DNA of 47,568 bases from Gammaproteobacteria bacterium (GCA_014238615.1 JABAAT010000031.1:1-47568); one strand, 5' to 3'. Counted from the first letter of the stretch, positions 14,364 to 22,661 are shown. Made by a program: numbers and translations. Notes: generated by a model from the letters alone, not told the origin.

Positions 14364-16028
14364 GTGATCCAGGCGGCGCCTAAAGCAATGCCCTGGCCAC
14401 GCTTCAGCCGCCGCGTTTGGACGGCCGCCGCCCTGCCCGTGGCCGCGGCGCTCGCCCTTCCGGTCCTGGTGGTGGTGTTGGCGCCGTTGGGGCCGGCCGG
14501 GGAAGCCTGGCCGCACCTGAGCCGGGAATTATTACCTGATTACCTGCTGAATACCCTGCGCCTGGCCTGCGGTGTGGCTTTTGGCAGCTTGTTGCTGGGC
14601 GTCATTCCAGCCTGGCTGATAAGCACTTATCATTTTCCCGGTGTTCGGGTACTGGGCTGGGCGCTGGTCTTGCCGCTCGCCCTGCCGGGTTACGTGATCG
14701 CCTACGCATATACCGGTTTGCTGGACAGCTCCGGTCCAGTCTATGCGTTCGTGCGGACCTGGTTCGACGCAACACTCCCGCATCTGCCGGTGCGCTCCCT
14801 GGGCGGCGCGGTGTGCATGCTTTCCCTGGTGTTGTATCCCTATGTTTACCTGCTGCTGCGCGCGGCCCTGCTGGAACAATCCCCCTGCCAGGTAGAGGCC
14901 GCCCGCACCCTGGGCTGCGGGCGCGTCAGCGCATTCTTCCGGGTGCGCGCGCTGCAGGCCCGTCCGGCTCTTGCGACCGGCCTGGCCCTGGTGCTGATGG
15001 AAACGGTGGCCGACTACGGCACCGTGCAGTATTTCGGTTTGCCGGTACTCTCCACCGGCATCTTCAAAGCCTGGCAAGGCTTCGGCGACCCGAGCACCGC
15101 GGTGCGTCTTTCCGCGCTGCTGCTGGGCGCCTCCGCGCTGTGCCTGTTCCTGGAACGGTACACGCGCTACCGGCGCCGCTACCACCAGGACGGCGCCGGG
15201 CCAAACGCCGGTGCGGCGCGCGTCCACCTGCGCGGCGCACGGGCCTGGCTCGCTTGCGGCGCCTGTGCCCTGCCACCGCTATGTGGTTTCATGCTGCCCT
15301 GTATCCTGCTGGCCGGTTGGTCCCTGGATAACGTTGCGTCGATCCAACGCGACGGCTTTGGTGTATTGCTGGTGCATAGCCTGTTGCTGGCCGCGGGGAG
15401 CGCCGGCCTGACGGTGGCGTTGGCGTTGTTGCTGGCCTACGCGCGCCACTTGGCGCCGCGCCCGCCTATCCTGCTGGCGACCGGCCTGGCGCGCCTGGGT
15501 TACGCCGCGCCCGGCGCGGTGATTGCCATCGGTGTGTTGATTCCCGCCGTCTGGCTGGACCATCGTCTGTACGCTTGGTTTCCGGGCCTGGCGGACGGCC
15601 GGGCGCTGCTCAGCGGCACCGCGGGGATCTTGGTGTTCGCCTACCTGGTGCGCTTCCTGGCGCCGGCCCTGCAAACGCTTGAGGGCGCCCTGGAGCGCCT
15701 GCGCCCTTCCATGGAAGAAACCGCGCGCCTGCTCGGCTCGAGCGCCGGCGGAATCCTGCGGCGCCTGCACCTGCCGTTAATTCGCCCCAGCCTGGCCACC
15801 GCCGCGCTCCTGGTGTTCGTGGAAGTGCTCCAGGAACTGCCGGCGACCCTGCTGCTGCGGCCCTTCGATTTCACCACGCTGGCTCTGCGCGCCTACGAAC
15901 TGGCCAACGAAGAGCGCCTGGTGGAGGCGGCGGCCCCGGCGCTGGCCATCATGGGCGCCGGCATCCCGGCGGTGCTGCTGCTCTACCTTTCCATGACCCG
16001 CACCTCGTGGGCCGCCGATAATGCTTGA
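14364..16028 (+). CDS. fbpB: Iron(III) ABC transporter, fused two-domain permease
   Basis: 554 aa, inner membrane, about 12 hydrophobic segments. It is built from two permease domains in one chain, as in FbpB/SfuB/ThiP proteins. Each half carries an EAA-type coupling loop facing the ATPase: EAARTLGCGRVSAFFRVRAL (about residue 179) and EETARLLGSSAGGILRRLHL (about residue 451). Start GTG 14364 gives the full frame; ATG 14388 (MPWPRF) is a plausible alternative. The stop overlaps the fbpC start by 8 nt. No Fur box was recognised in the short gap upstream. Confidence 0.9.
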   Translation: MIQAAPKAMPWPRFSRRVWTAAALPVAAALALPVLVVVLAPLGPAGEAWPHLSRELLPDYLLNTLRLACGVAFGSLLLGVIPAWLISTYHFPGVRVLGWALVLPLALPGYVIAYAYTGLLDSSGPVYAFVRTWFDATLPHLPVRSLGGAVCMLSLVLYPYVYLLLRAALLEQSPCQVEAARTLGCGRVSAFFRVRALQARPALATGLALVLMETVADYGTVQYFGLPVLSTGIFKAWQGFGDPSTAVRLSALLLGASALCLFLERYTRYRRRYHQDGAGPNAGAARVHLRGARAWLACGACALPPLCGFMLPCILLAGWSLDNVASIQRDGFGVLLVHSLLLAAGSAGLTVALALLLAYARHLAPRPPILLATGLARLGYAAPGAVIAIGVLIPAVWLDHRLYAWFPGLADGRALLSGTAGILVFAYLVRFLAPALQTLEGALERLRPSMEETARLLGSSAGGILRRLHLPLIRPSLATAALLVFVEVLQELPATLLLRPFDFTTLALRAYELANEERLVEAAAPALAIMGAGIPAVLLLYLSMTRTSWAADNA

Positions 16029-17091
16029 ACTGGACCGCGTATGCGCCGCTTACAACCGGCACCTGGTGCTGAACGGTATCTCGCTGCGCCTGAAGAGCGG
16101 AAGCAGCGGCTGCCTGCTTGGCGCCAGCGGTTGCGGCAAGACCACCTTGCTGCGTCTTATCGCCGGCCTGGAAACCCCACGCTCCGGGGAAATCCGTCAT
16201 AACGGCCTGGTCCTGGCCTACGCCGGCGGCGGCATCCCGGTGGAACAGCGCAACGTGGGCATGATGTTCCAGGACTACGCCTTGTTCCCGCACCTGCGGG
16301 TGTGTGAAAACATCTTCTTCGGCGCCCCGAAGGCGACGGCCTGGGTTCGGCGTCTGACGGAGTTGCTGGGGATCGGCAAATTGCTGCGGCGCTACCCGCA
16401 CGAACTTTCCGGCGGCCAACAGCAACGGGTCGCCCTGGCCCGCGCCTTGGCGCCGGAACCCGCCCTGCTGTTGCTGGATGAGCCTTTTTCCGGTCTGGAT
16501 CCGGAGCGGCGCGAACAATTGGCCCGCGACCTGCGCGGCTTGCTGCTGGAACGCGGTCGCACCACCACCTTGACGGTCAGTCACAGCCAGGCCGAAAGCT
16601 TCATCCTGGCGGACCGCGTCGGCGTTCTGCACAACGGTCGGCTGTGCCAATGGGACACGCCCTTCGAACTCTATCACCGGCCGCGGGATCGTTACGTGGC
16701 AGGCTTTATCGGTGAAGGCGTGCTGCTCCCGGGGTGCACCTTGGACGCCTGCTCCGTGGAGACCGCGCTGGGCATCATCCGGGGCTCCCGGCCCCACGGC
16801 CACCGCCCCGGCACGCCGGTGGACATGCTGGTCAGGCCGGACGACATTCTCCATGACGACGACAGCCCAAGCACCGCCCTGGTCCTGGGCAAGGCCTTCC
16901 GCGGCGCGCAATTCCTATATACTCTGTCCCTGGCGGGCGCGGAGCAGGTGCTTAGCCTGGTGCCCAGCCACCACGACCACGCCATCGGTCAGCCGATCGG
17001 AATCCGCCTGGAAATAGAGCATTTGGTGTTGTTCCCGCGCTACAATCCGGGAAAACCCCCCGCGGCATCCCCCGTTGCGGGAGACGCTTAA
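16021..17091 (+). CDS. fbpC: Iron(III) ABC transporter, ATP-binding subunit
   Basis: 356 aa. Walker A is GASGCGKTT, the Q-loop is MMFQDYALFPHLRV, the ABC signature is LSGGQQQRVALARAL, and Walker B is LLLLDEPFSGLD, followed by the switch histidine in LTVSHSQAE. The C-terminal ~110 residues form a TOBE-type regulatory domain (VDMLVRPDDILHDD). Length and the DFLxxG-less C-terminus fit FbpC-like ATPases. It overlaps fbpB by 8 nt. The HU-gene promoter begins only 10 nt after its stop, and I see no terminator between them. Confidence 0.92.
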   Translation: MLELDRVCAAYNRHLVLNGISLRLKSGSSGCLLGASGCGKTTLLRLIAGLETPRSGEIRHNGLVLAYAGGGIPVEQRNVGMMFQDYALFPHLRVCENIFFGAPKATAWVRRLTELLGIGKLLRRYPHELSGGQQQRVALARALAPEPALLLLDEPFSGLDPERREQLARDLRGLLLERGRTTTLTVSHSQAESFILADRVGVLHNGRLCQWDTPFELYHRPRDRYVAGFIGEGVLLPGCTLDACSVETALGIIRGSRPHGHRPGTPVDMLVRPDDILHDDDSPSTALVLGKAFRGAQFLYTLSLAGAEQVLSLVPSHHDHAIGQPIGIRLEIEHLVLFPRYNPGKPPAASPVAGDA

Positions 17092-17101
17092 TCGCCGCTG
17101 C

Positions 17102-17130
17102 TTGACGTTAGCGGTCTTGGCTTGTATAAA
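17102..17130 (+). promoter_or_regulatory. Strong sigma-70 promoter for the HU gene
   Basis: TTGACG (17102-17107) and TATAAA (17125-17130) are separated by exactly 17 nt, each one mismatch from consensus. Transcription would start near 17137 and leave a leader of about 148 nt before the HU ATG. It is the best promoter I found by eye in the window. Confidence 0.65.
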
Positions 17131-17209
17131 GGCTTCTGGGTTTGCGCACTGCTGCCTGTAGCGGGAGGGGCTAAAATGCGCAGGGGGGTGGCCATCTGTG
17201 GTTCTTTTG

Positions 17210-17247
17210 TTCCCATGGGATGCCGATTATTCCCGTGGGATGCCAAT
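17210..17247 (+). repeat. Direct repeat in the HU gene leader
   Basis: TTCCCATGGGATGCCGAT (17210-17227) and TTCCCGTGGGATGCCAAT (17230-17247) differ at two positions and are offset by 20 nt, about two helical turns. They lie downstream of the promoter and before the HU start, a position that fits an operator or a leader RNA element. The core TCCCATGGGA is palindromic in the first copy. Confidence 0.6.
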
Positions 17248-17284
17248 CGGGTTAGTACATATTCAGTATTCAGGAGTAGGTTTA

Positions 17285-17575
17285 ATGAAACAAGGTGACA
17301 AAATTTCAAAGCTTGAGTTTGTCGAAAAACTCGCAAAGGACACCGGTTTGTCCAAGACGGATGCGGCCAGAGCCATTGAGTCGTTCATCGAACAGGTGAC
17401 CAAGGCGCTTGCCAGGGGCAAAAAGGTCACCTTGACCGGCTTTGGCACTTTCTCGATGCGGAGACGGGCGGCGCGCACCGGGCGTAATCCCCAAACCAAC
17501 GAGACGATTAAAATCGCCGCTTCCAACGTGCCGGCCTTCAAGCCGGGTAAGGGCCTGCGCGACCGATTAAACTAA
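17285..17575 (+). CDS. HU-family nucleoid DNA-binding protein
   Basis: 96 aa. It is a small dimeric DNA-bending protein with the HU/IHF fold. Family segments are SKLEFVEKLAKDTGLSKTDA, KKVTLTGFGTFSMRRRAART and the arm-tip motif GRNPQTNETI with the conserved proline that intercalates into DNA. The C-terminus ends FKPGKGLRDRLN, as in HU-beta. AGGAG lies about 9 nt before ATG 17285. The order HU gene - tRNA-Val - tRNA-Asp - ppiD is the usual gammaproteobacterial hupB neighbourhood, although lon, normally just upstream, is replaced here by the iron transporter. HupB is the likely identity, but the slightly long N-terminus leaves other HU members possible. Confidence 0.9.
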   Translation: MKQGDKISKLEFVEKLAKDTGLSKTDAARAIESFIEQVTKALARGKKVTLTGFGTFSMRRRAARTGRNPQTNETIKIAASNVPAFKPGKGLRDRLN

Positions 17576-17613
17576 AAATCCCGGTGCCGTTGTCCGGCCC
17601 GGTGACATCGCCT

Positions 17614-17688
17614 GGGTGCTTAGCTCAACGGTAGAGCGTCGCCCTTACAAGGCGAAGGTTGGGGGTTCGACACCCTCAGCACCCACCA
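17614..17688 (+). tRNA. tRNA-Val(UAC)
   Basis: 75 nt with encoded CCA. Acceptor stem GGGTGCT/AGCACCC, anticodon stem TCGCC/GGCGA, and loop CTTACAA give anticodon TAC. The T arm contains GGTTCGA. It lies between the HU gene and tRNA-Asp, probably in the same transcript. Confidence 0.97.
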
Positions 17689-17708
17689 GTCGGTGGCGGA
17701 CAGTCTCG

Positions 17709-17786
17709 GGAGTGGTAGTTCAGCTGGTCTAGAACACCGGCCTGTCAAGCCGGGGGTCGCGGGTTCGAATCCCGTCCACTCCGCCA
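17709..17786 (+). tRNA. tRNA-Asp(GUC)
   Basis: 78 nt with encoded CCA. Acceptor stem GGAGTGG/CCACTCC, anticodon stem CCGGC/GCCGG, and loop CTGTCAA give anticodon GTC. The T arm contains GGTTCGAAT. It starts 20 nt after tRNA-Val and lies 84 nt before ppiD. Confidence 0.97.
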
Positions 17787-17870
17787 ATCCCATCCATCCT
17801 CACGGGTTGACAGGCTTTAGCCAAGGCGTCCGGCGGAGCACCGGCCCATCCCGTTACCGAACAAGTCACC

Positions 17871-19889
17871 ATGGAATTCATTCGCCAGCTGCTCAGCGGC
17901 CGCATCGCCAAGGTCGTCATCTTCATCCTGCTCGCCAGTTTCGCCTTCTGGGGTGTTGATGTGGGCTTTTTCAACACCCGCGGCAGCCTGGCGGCGCGGG
18001 TCGGGGAGCTTGAAATCAGCGCCGTCGCCCTCGATAACGCCGTGCAGCGAGAGCGCTTCAACCAGGAACGCTCCGCGGGCTTTGAGCTGCGCGGCCGGAT
18101 TCTGCGGGAAATGGTGCTGGGTGCCCTGCAGGCCGAATTCATACGCGAACAGCGCCTGCGTATCGGCAACACCCTGCTTGCCGAAAACATTCGCGAGGAT
18201 GCACGGTTTCAAAACACCGAAGGCGAGTTTGACCAGATGCTTTATGCTTCCGGCACCCGCGGCGGCCGCGGCCCGGACTTCGAGGAAGAACAGCGTCGCG
18301 CCATGGCCTTGGAGCTGTTACGCGGTGCGATCTTGAACACCTCTTTTGTCATGCCCTCGGAGTTGGAACAAAGCCTGCGCCGGCAGCGCCAGGCGCGCGA
18401 CCTGGACTACGCGGTGTTGCTCCCGGAAACGTTCCACGGGAAGTTACAGCCCGGGGACGAGGAGCTCGAGGAGTACTACCGCGCGCACAGCACCGCATAC
18501 CAGGTCCCGGAACGCGTGCGGGTCAGCTACCTGGAACTTGATCCAAAAACCGTGCCAGCGCGCGTCAAGGTAGAGGAACAAGCGCTGCGCAACTTCTACG
18601 AATTACGCGCGGACGACTACAGCTACGAAGAAGAACGCCGATCCACCCAGGTGCTGGTGCGGCTGGCGCCCGAGGCCGACGAGGCGCTCCGGGAGCAGGG
18701 CCGGGAGCGCGCCGAAGAGCTCCTGGAGGCCGCCCGCACGGGCCCGCGGAGCCTCACCGAACTGGTGGAGGACGCCCCGGATGCGGAGGACGGCAACACC
18801 GTGGAGCTCAACGAACTCGGTTTGCGTTCACGCGGTGAACTCCCGGAGCAACTGGCCGAGGTCCTGTTTGAAATGGGGCAGGCCGGGGATTTCTCCGAGG
18901 TGTTTGAGGATTCGCGCGGCTTCCTGTTCGTGCGCCTGGATGAAATCGAGACGGGCCGGGACAGCACTTTCGAAAATTCCCGTGACGACGCCGAAGTGGA
19001 CTATCGTGAAACGGAGGCGGGACGGCTTTTGGACGAATTGCGGGAGCAACTGGACGACCTCAGTTACCTGGCCCAGGACAACCTGCGGGAGGCCGCCGCC
19101 GCGCTGGAACTTCCGCAGCGGGAAAGCGGTTGGTTCTCCCGGGACGCGGTGCTTCCGGAAACCTCCGAAGCGGCGCGGGACGACCCGGAACAGGAAGGGC
19201 CGGAAGACGACCCCGGCGCCGAGAGCCTCACCGAGGCACCGGCCGCGGACCCGGAACCCCGCCTCGGCGAACGGGCTGAAATACGCGCAGCCGCCTTTGC
19301 CCCCGCGGTCTTGCGCGAAGGCCGCAACAGCCCCTTGCTGGACCTGGAGGACGGCAGGATCGTGGTGCTGCGCGTGCTTGAACATGAGGCGGTGACGCTG
19401 CTTCCCCTGGAGGAAGTGCGGGCACAGCTGCTCGAGGACTGGACGCGGGAGCGCGCCGAGGAAGAAGTGTTGAAGCTGGGCGAGAGCCTGTTGCGGCGAT
19501 TACGGGAAGGGGCCGATCCGGAGCAACTGGCTGAACAGGAGGATTTCGAGTGGCAACGCCGTGAAGGTGTGCAACGCAGCGATCCGGAGCTGCCGCGCGC
19601 CGTGCTGCGCCGCGCCTTTTCGCTGGCGCGGCCGCGCGCCGGCGAAATGGTCTTTGACGGCCTGCGGCGCGGCGATGACAGTTACGCGCTTATCGCCCTG
19701 CGGCGGGTGGCCCCGGTCGAGGAAATTGAACTGACCAGCGAAGATCTGCGCCAGGGCATATCCCTGCTGGAGCAGCTCAACGCCGTCCTCGACTGGAACG
19801 AGTGGATGGGTGCCTTGCAGGCGGAGACGAAGGTCACATACTACGGCACAGGCGACGCCACGGCCGAAGCGCCGCCGTCTCTCCCATGA
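17871..19889 (+). CDS. ppiD: PpiD-type periplasmic folding chaperone / peptidyl-prolyl isomerase
   Basis: 672 aa. A short cytoplasmic N-terminus is followed by one membrane anchor (VVIFILLASFAFWGVDVGFF) and a large periplasmic region. The N-terminal SurA-like chaperone half spans about 35-260. A parvulin-like domain sits around 270-360 (VELNELGLRSRGELPEQLAE then GFLFVRLDEI). A second long helical part follows. A very acidic insertion at about 425-465 (runs of E, D, P) is unlike the E. coli protein. PpiD assists outer-membrane and secreted protein folding near the Sec translocon, and its isomerase activity is weak or absent in E. coli. Position after the HU gene and tRNAs supports the call. 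Confidence 0.9.
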   Translation: MEFIRQLLSGRIAKVVIFILLASFAFWGVDVGFFNTRGSLAARVGELEISAVALDNAVQRERFNQERSAGFELRGRILREMVLGALQAEFIREQRLRIGNTLLAENIREDARFQNTEGEFDQMLYASGTRGGRGPDFEEEQRRAMALELLRGAILNTSFVMPSELEQSLRRQRQARDLDYAVLLPETFHGKLQPGDEELEEYYRAHSTAYQVPERVRVSYLELDPKTVPARVKVEEQALRNFYELRADDYSYEEERRSTQVLVRLAPEADEALREQGRERAEELLEAARTGPRSLTELVEDAPDAEDGNTVELNELGLRSRGELPEQLAEVLFEMGQAGDFSEVFEDSRGFLFVRLDEIETGRDSTFENSRDDAEVDYRETEAGRLLDELREQLDDLSYLAQDNLREAAAALELPQRESGWFSRDAVLPETSEAARDDPEQEGPEDDPGAESLTEAPAADPEPRLGERAEIRAAAFAPAVLREGRNSPLLDLEDGRIVVLRVLEHEAVTLLPLEEVRAQLLEDWTRERAEEEVLKLGESLLRRLREGADPEQLAEQEDFEWQRREGVQRSDPELPRAVLRRAFSLARPRAGEMVFDGLRRGDDSYALIALRRVAPVEEIELTSEDLRQGISLLEQLNAVLDWNEWMGALQAETKVTYYGTGDATAEAPPSLP

Positions 19890-19926
19890 AGCGCGCTCCC
19901 GCGCCGCGTTGAAGCAGCACAACTTC

Positions 19927-20343
19927 ATGGAACGCCTGCCGGAATTCATCTGGAATCATCCGTTCCTGGTGAGCCTGTTTCTAGTCTCCCTGGGGCTTTT
20001 GCTCTGGACGCTGCTGCGTCGTCAGCCAGGGGAAGTCGGGGTGTCGGAAGCGGTGCGGCTGATCAACGATCGCGACATGCTGGTTCTGGATGTGCGCGCC
20101 ACGGGCAATTTCTCCCGCGGCCACGTGGTAGGCGCGCTGCACATCCCCGTCACCGAACTGCCGAAGCGCCTCAAGGAGCTGGAAAAAAAGCGCGGCCAAC
20201 GACCGCTTTTGCTGTTCGGCACCCCCCTGGAACAAAACGCATCGCGTAAGCACCTTGCGGAAGGCTGTGAAGCCTACTGCCTGCGCGGCGGAGCTTTAGC
20301 CTGGGAGACCGCGGGCCTGCCCATTGTCTCGGGGGACTCATAA
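19927..20343 (+). CDS. Membrane-anchored rhodanese-like protein without catalytic cysteine
   Basis: 138 aa. An N-terminal membrane anchor (HPFLVSLFLVSLGLLLWTLL) is followed by a rhodanese domain with LDVRATGNFSRGHVVGALHI, the usual DVR and GHI blocks. Where active rhodaneses carry the loop Cys (CxxGxR), this protein reads LLLFGTPLEQNASRKHLA with no cysteine at that place, so sulfur transfer by the normal mechanism is unlikely. ATG 19927 was chosen because the frame upstream overlaps the ppiD 3' end and is arginine-rich and unrelated. It resembles the YibN-type protein often found upstream of grxC-secB-gpsA; gpsA does follow here, but grxC and secB are missing. Confidence 0.8.
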   Translation: MERLPEFIWNHPFLVSLFLVSLGLLLWTLLRRQPGEVGVSEAVRLINDRDMLVLDVRATGNFSRGHVVGALHIPVTELPKRLKELEKKRGQRPLLLFGTPLEQNASRKHLAEGCEAYCLRGGALAWETAGLPIVSGDS

Positions 20344-20388
20344 AATCCGGCCTGGTATGACACCCCGCCCGGCCGCTATCGACTGTTT

Positions 20389-20505
20389 CAGCACCGGGTT
20401 TCGTGTGTCCCGGGAAAGCCCGGCCCGGCATGCCACGCTGTCCAGCGGCTCCCGGTTGTTCCAGCACCGGGTTCCACGTCCCCTCGGAAAGCCCGGTCCG
20501 GCATG
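20389..20505 (+). repeat. Two 44-nt imperfect direct repeats upstream of gpsA
   Basis: Copies at 20389-20432 and 20462-20505, offset 73 nt, share CAGCACCGGGTT at the left, GGAAAGCCCGG in the middle and CCGGCATG at the right. The second copy ends on the gpsA start codon, and the first ends in an equivalent ATG followed by a stop-containing frame. Each can form small GC hairpins. This looks like a duplication of the gpsA translation-initiation region. Confidence 0.75.
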
Positions 20506-21501
20506 AAGTCTTACCCGGTACTGGTCATTGGCGCCGGCGCCTGGGGGACGGCCCTGGCCTTGCTCCTGTGCCGCAACGGCCACCGTGTGACCCTGACCGG
20601 GCGCTCCCCGGAGGTCTTGGAAGAGTTGCGCCGCGCGCGTTGCAACACGCGCCGCCTGCCCGGCGTTCAGTTGCCCCGGACCCTGGAGATTCTGCCCATG
20701 CGGGCGCTGGATGCGGCGGAGCGGATCATCGTGCTGGCTGTGCCCTGCCAGGCCCTGCGCGCCACCCTGCAGGAGCACCACGCCCTGGCGTCCGGCGCAC
20801 GCGCGCTTTGCCTGACTTGCAAGGGCATTGAAGAGAAAAGCCTGAAATTCCCCCACGAAATCGCCCGGCACTGCGCCCCGGAAACTCCCGCGGCGCTGCT
20901 TTCCGGTCCGACCTTCGCCTCTGAAACGGCGCGGGAACTACCCACCGCGGCGACCGTGGCGAGCGACGAGGACGCGTGCCGCTCCGTGGTATGTGAGCTC
21001 TTTCACAACACGCATTTCCGGGTCTATCCGACGCAGGATTTGATGGGGGTGGCGCTGGGCGGAGCCATGAAAAACGTGATCGCCATCGCCGCCGGTGCCT
21101 CCGATGGACTTGGCTTTGGACACAACGCGCGCGCCGCGCTGATCTCCCGGGGCCTGGCCGAGATCATGCGCCTGGGGGAAGTTCTGGGCGCCGCCCGCGA
21201 AACCCTGGCCGGGCTGGCCGGACTGGGCGACCTGGTGCTGACTTGTACCGGCAGCGAGTCCCGCAACTACAGCTTCGGCCGGCGGCTTGGCGAGGGTCTG
21301 ACGCCGGCCGAGGCGAGCGCACGCATCGGCGCCACCATTGAAGGATTGTACACTGCTACTGCCTGTGCAACCCTGGCCCTTGACCGACAAGTGGACATGC
21401 CCATCACCAGCGCGGTGACGCGCTTGCTGACCGGGAAGATCGCACCACGCGAGGTAGTGCACAGCCTGCTGACGCGCAAACCAAAACGTGAATTCTACTG
21501 A
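20503..21501 (+). CDS. gpsA: Glycerol-3-phosphate dehydrogenase [NAD(P)+]
   Basis: 332 aa, cytoplasmic. It reduces dihydroxyacetone phosphate to sn-glycerol-3-phosphate for phospholipid synthesis. The dinucleotide loop VIGAGAWGTALA sits at residues 8-19. The substrate-binding blocks ALLSGPTFASE and GGAMKNVIAIAAG carry the catalytic Lys, and GLGDLVLTCTGSESRNYSFG is the C-terminal signature. The ATG lies inside the second 44-nt repeat, and no clear ribosome site is visible. The stop overlaps the proposed pyrD GTG start by 14 nt. Confidence 0.95.
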   Translation: MKSYPVLVIGAGAWGTALALLLCRNGHRVTLTGRSPEVLEELRRARCNTRRLPGVQLPRTLEILPMRALDAAERIIVLAVPCQALRATLQEHHALASGARALCLTCKGIEEKSLKFPHEIARHCAPETPAALLSGPTFASETARELPTAATVASDEDACRSVVCELFHNTHFRVYPTQDLMGVALGGAMKNVIAIAAGASDGLGFGHNARAALISRGLAEIMRLGEVLGAARETLAGLAGLGDLVLTCTGSESRNYSFGRRLGEGLTPAEASARIGATIEGLYTATACATLALDRQVDMPITSAVTRLLTGKIAPREVVHSLLTRKPKREFY

Positions 21502-22483
21502 GCTGGACATACCGCCCCTCTCGGATCAAGAGATGCTGGCCGTGGAATTCTGCGGCCTGCGCCTGCGCAACCCCTTGGTGCTGCTCTCCGGATGCGTCGG
21601 GTTCGGTCGCGAATATGATCGCGTGCAGGGCTTCTCCAACGCACTCGCCGGCGCTGTCTGCCTGAAAGGCACCACCCTGAAGGAGCGCCTTGGCAATCAG
21701 CCGCACCGCATGGCGGAGACGCCGTCCGGCATGCTTAACTCCATCGGCCTGCAGAACCCGGGTGCACACCACGTACTGAAGAAGCTGCTGCCGCTGCTGC
21801 ATCCGCACGAGACCCACTATATCGCGAACATCTCCGGCGCCACGGTGGAAGAGTTTGGGGAACTCGCCGCGCTCTTTGACGACAGCCCGGTCTCCGCCAT
21901 CGAGATCAATGTCTCCTGTCCGAACGTCCGACGCGGCGGGATGGAATTCGGGAACGACCCGGAACTGTGCGCGCGCGTGATAGAGCTCTGTAAAAGCCGC
22001 ACCGGCAAACCGCTGATCACCAAGCTGTCTCCAAACCAAACCGACGTCGCGGCCAACGCGCGGCGCTGCCTGGAGGCAGGCAGTGATGCCTTTGCCGTCA
22101 TCAACACGGTGGCCGGCATGGCCATCGACCCTGAACGGCGCCGGCCGATCCTGGGCTACAACCAGGGCGGCCTCTCGGGTCCGGCCGTGAAGCCCATTGC
22201 CTTGTTGAAAGTGCACGAGGTTTACCAGGTGACGCGCCCGCACGGTGTTCCCATCATCGGCCAGGGGGGTATCTGCGGCGTCGATGACGCGCTGGAATTC
22301 CTCATCGCCGGTGCCACCGCGGTGGGCCTGGGAACCGGACTTTTCTACGACCCGCTGCTATGTGGGCGCGTGAACGAGGGACTCCTGGACTACCTGCGCC
22401 GCCATCACTTCCGCAAAATCACCGAATTGACCGGCAGCCTGCGCCTCCACGACCCCGCGCGGCGCACCGACGACTCCGGGTAG
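21488..22483 (+). CDS. pyrD: Dihydroorotate dehydrogenase, class 1B-like
   Basis: 331 aa from GTG 21488, or 316 aa from ATG 21533 (MLAVEFCGLRL), which may be the true start because family similarity begins there. FMN-dependent oxidation of dihydroorotate to orotate in pyrimidine synthesis. Diagnostic blocks are NPLVLLSGCVGFGREYDRV, GMLNSIGLQNPG, the catalytic-cysteine loop INVSCPNVRRGGMEFG, and GGLSGPAVKPIALL with GVPIIGQGGICGVDDALEF. Cys at the catalytic base identifies class 1 (class 2 uses Ser). Class 1B enzymes need the iron-sulfur subunit PyrK, which is not in this window. The 1B subclass is inferred by resemblance. Confidence 0.88.
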   Translation: MNSTELDIPPLSDQEMLAVEFCGLRLRNPLVLLSGCVGFGREYDRVQGFSNALAGAVCLKGTTLKERLGNQPHRMAETPSGMLNSIGLQNPGAHHVLKKLLPLLHPHETHYIANISGATVEEFGELAALFDDSPVSAIEINVSCPNVRRGGMEFGNDPELCARVIELCKSRTGKPLITKLSPNQTDVAANARRCLEAGSDAFAVINTVAGMAIDPERRRPILGYNQGGLSGPAVKPIALLKVHEVYQVTRPHGVPIIGQGGICGVDDALEFLIAGATAVGLGTGLFYDPLLCGRVNEGLLDYLRRHHFRKITELTGSLRLHDPARRTDDSG

Positions 22484-22519
22484 CCGCCCGGAGCTGTCAG
22501 CTGACCTGGCTCCGGCCCC

Positions 22520-22631
22520 GGCCCGGGGGAGGGTGAACCCGGTGCGGCTGTCAGCGCCCGATGCGGCGGCCTGGCGGCAGACAGCGCATAAAGGGCCCGG
22601 GGGAGGGTGAACCCGGTGCGGCTGTCAACGC
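22520..22631 (+). repeat. Pair of ~38-nt direct repeats between pyrD and a convergent gene
   Basis: The 38-nt unit beginning GGCCCGGGGGAGGGTGAACC occurs at 22520-22557 and 22594-22631 (offset 74 nt), with one difference near the end (CAGCGC versus CAACGC). It lies in the 182-bp gap between convergent genes. Each unit contains GGGTGAACCC, a short inverted repeat that could act in transcription termination, although no T-run follows. Confidence 0.8.
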
Positions 22632-22633
22632 GG

Positions 22634-22661
22634 GGACTGGTCGCGGAGGACTGGTCGCGGA
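22634..22661 (+). repeat. Tandem 14-bp repeat, two copies
   Basis: GGACTGGTCGCGGA occurs twice in exact tandem (22634-22647, 22648-22661), directly after the 38-nt repeat pair and just before the stop of the minus-strand hypothetical gene. Confidence 0.85.

Noticed and set aside
20389-22661. Repeat pairs near gpsA and after pyrD as a CRISPR array
   Set aside because: Only two units each, no cas genes, and spacers resemble ordinary intergenic sequence.
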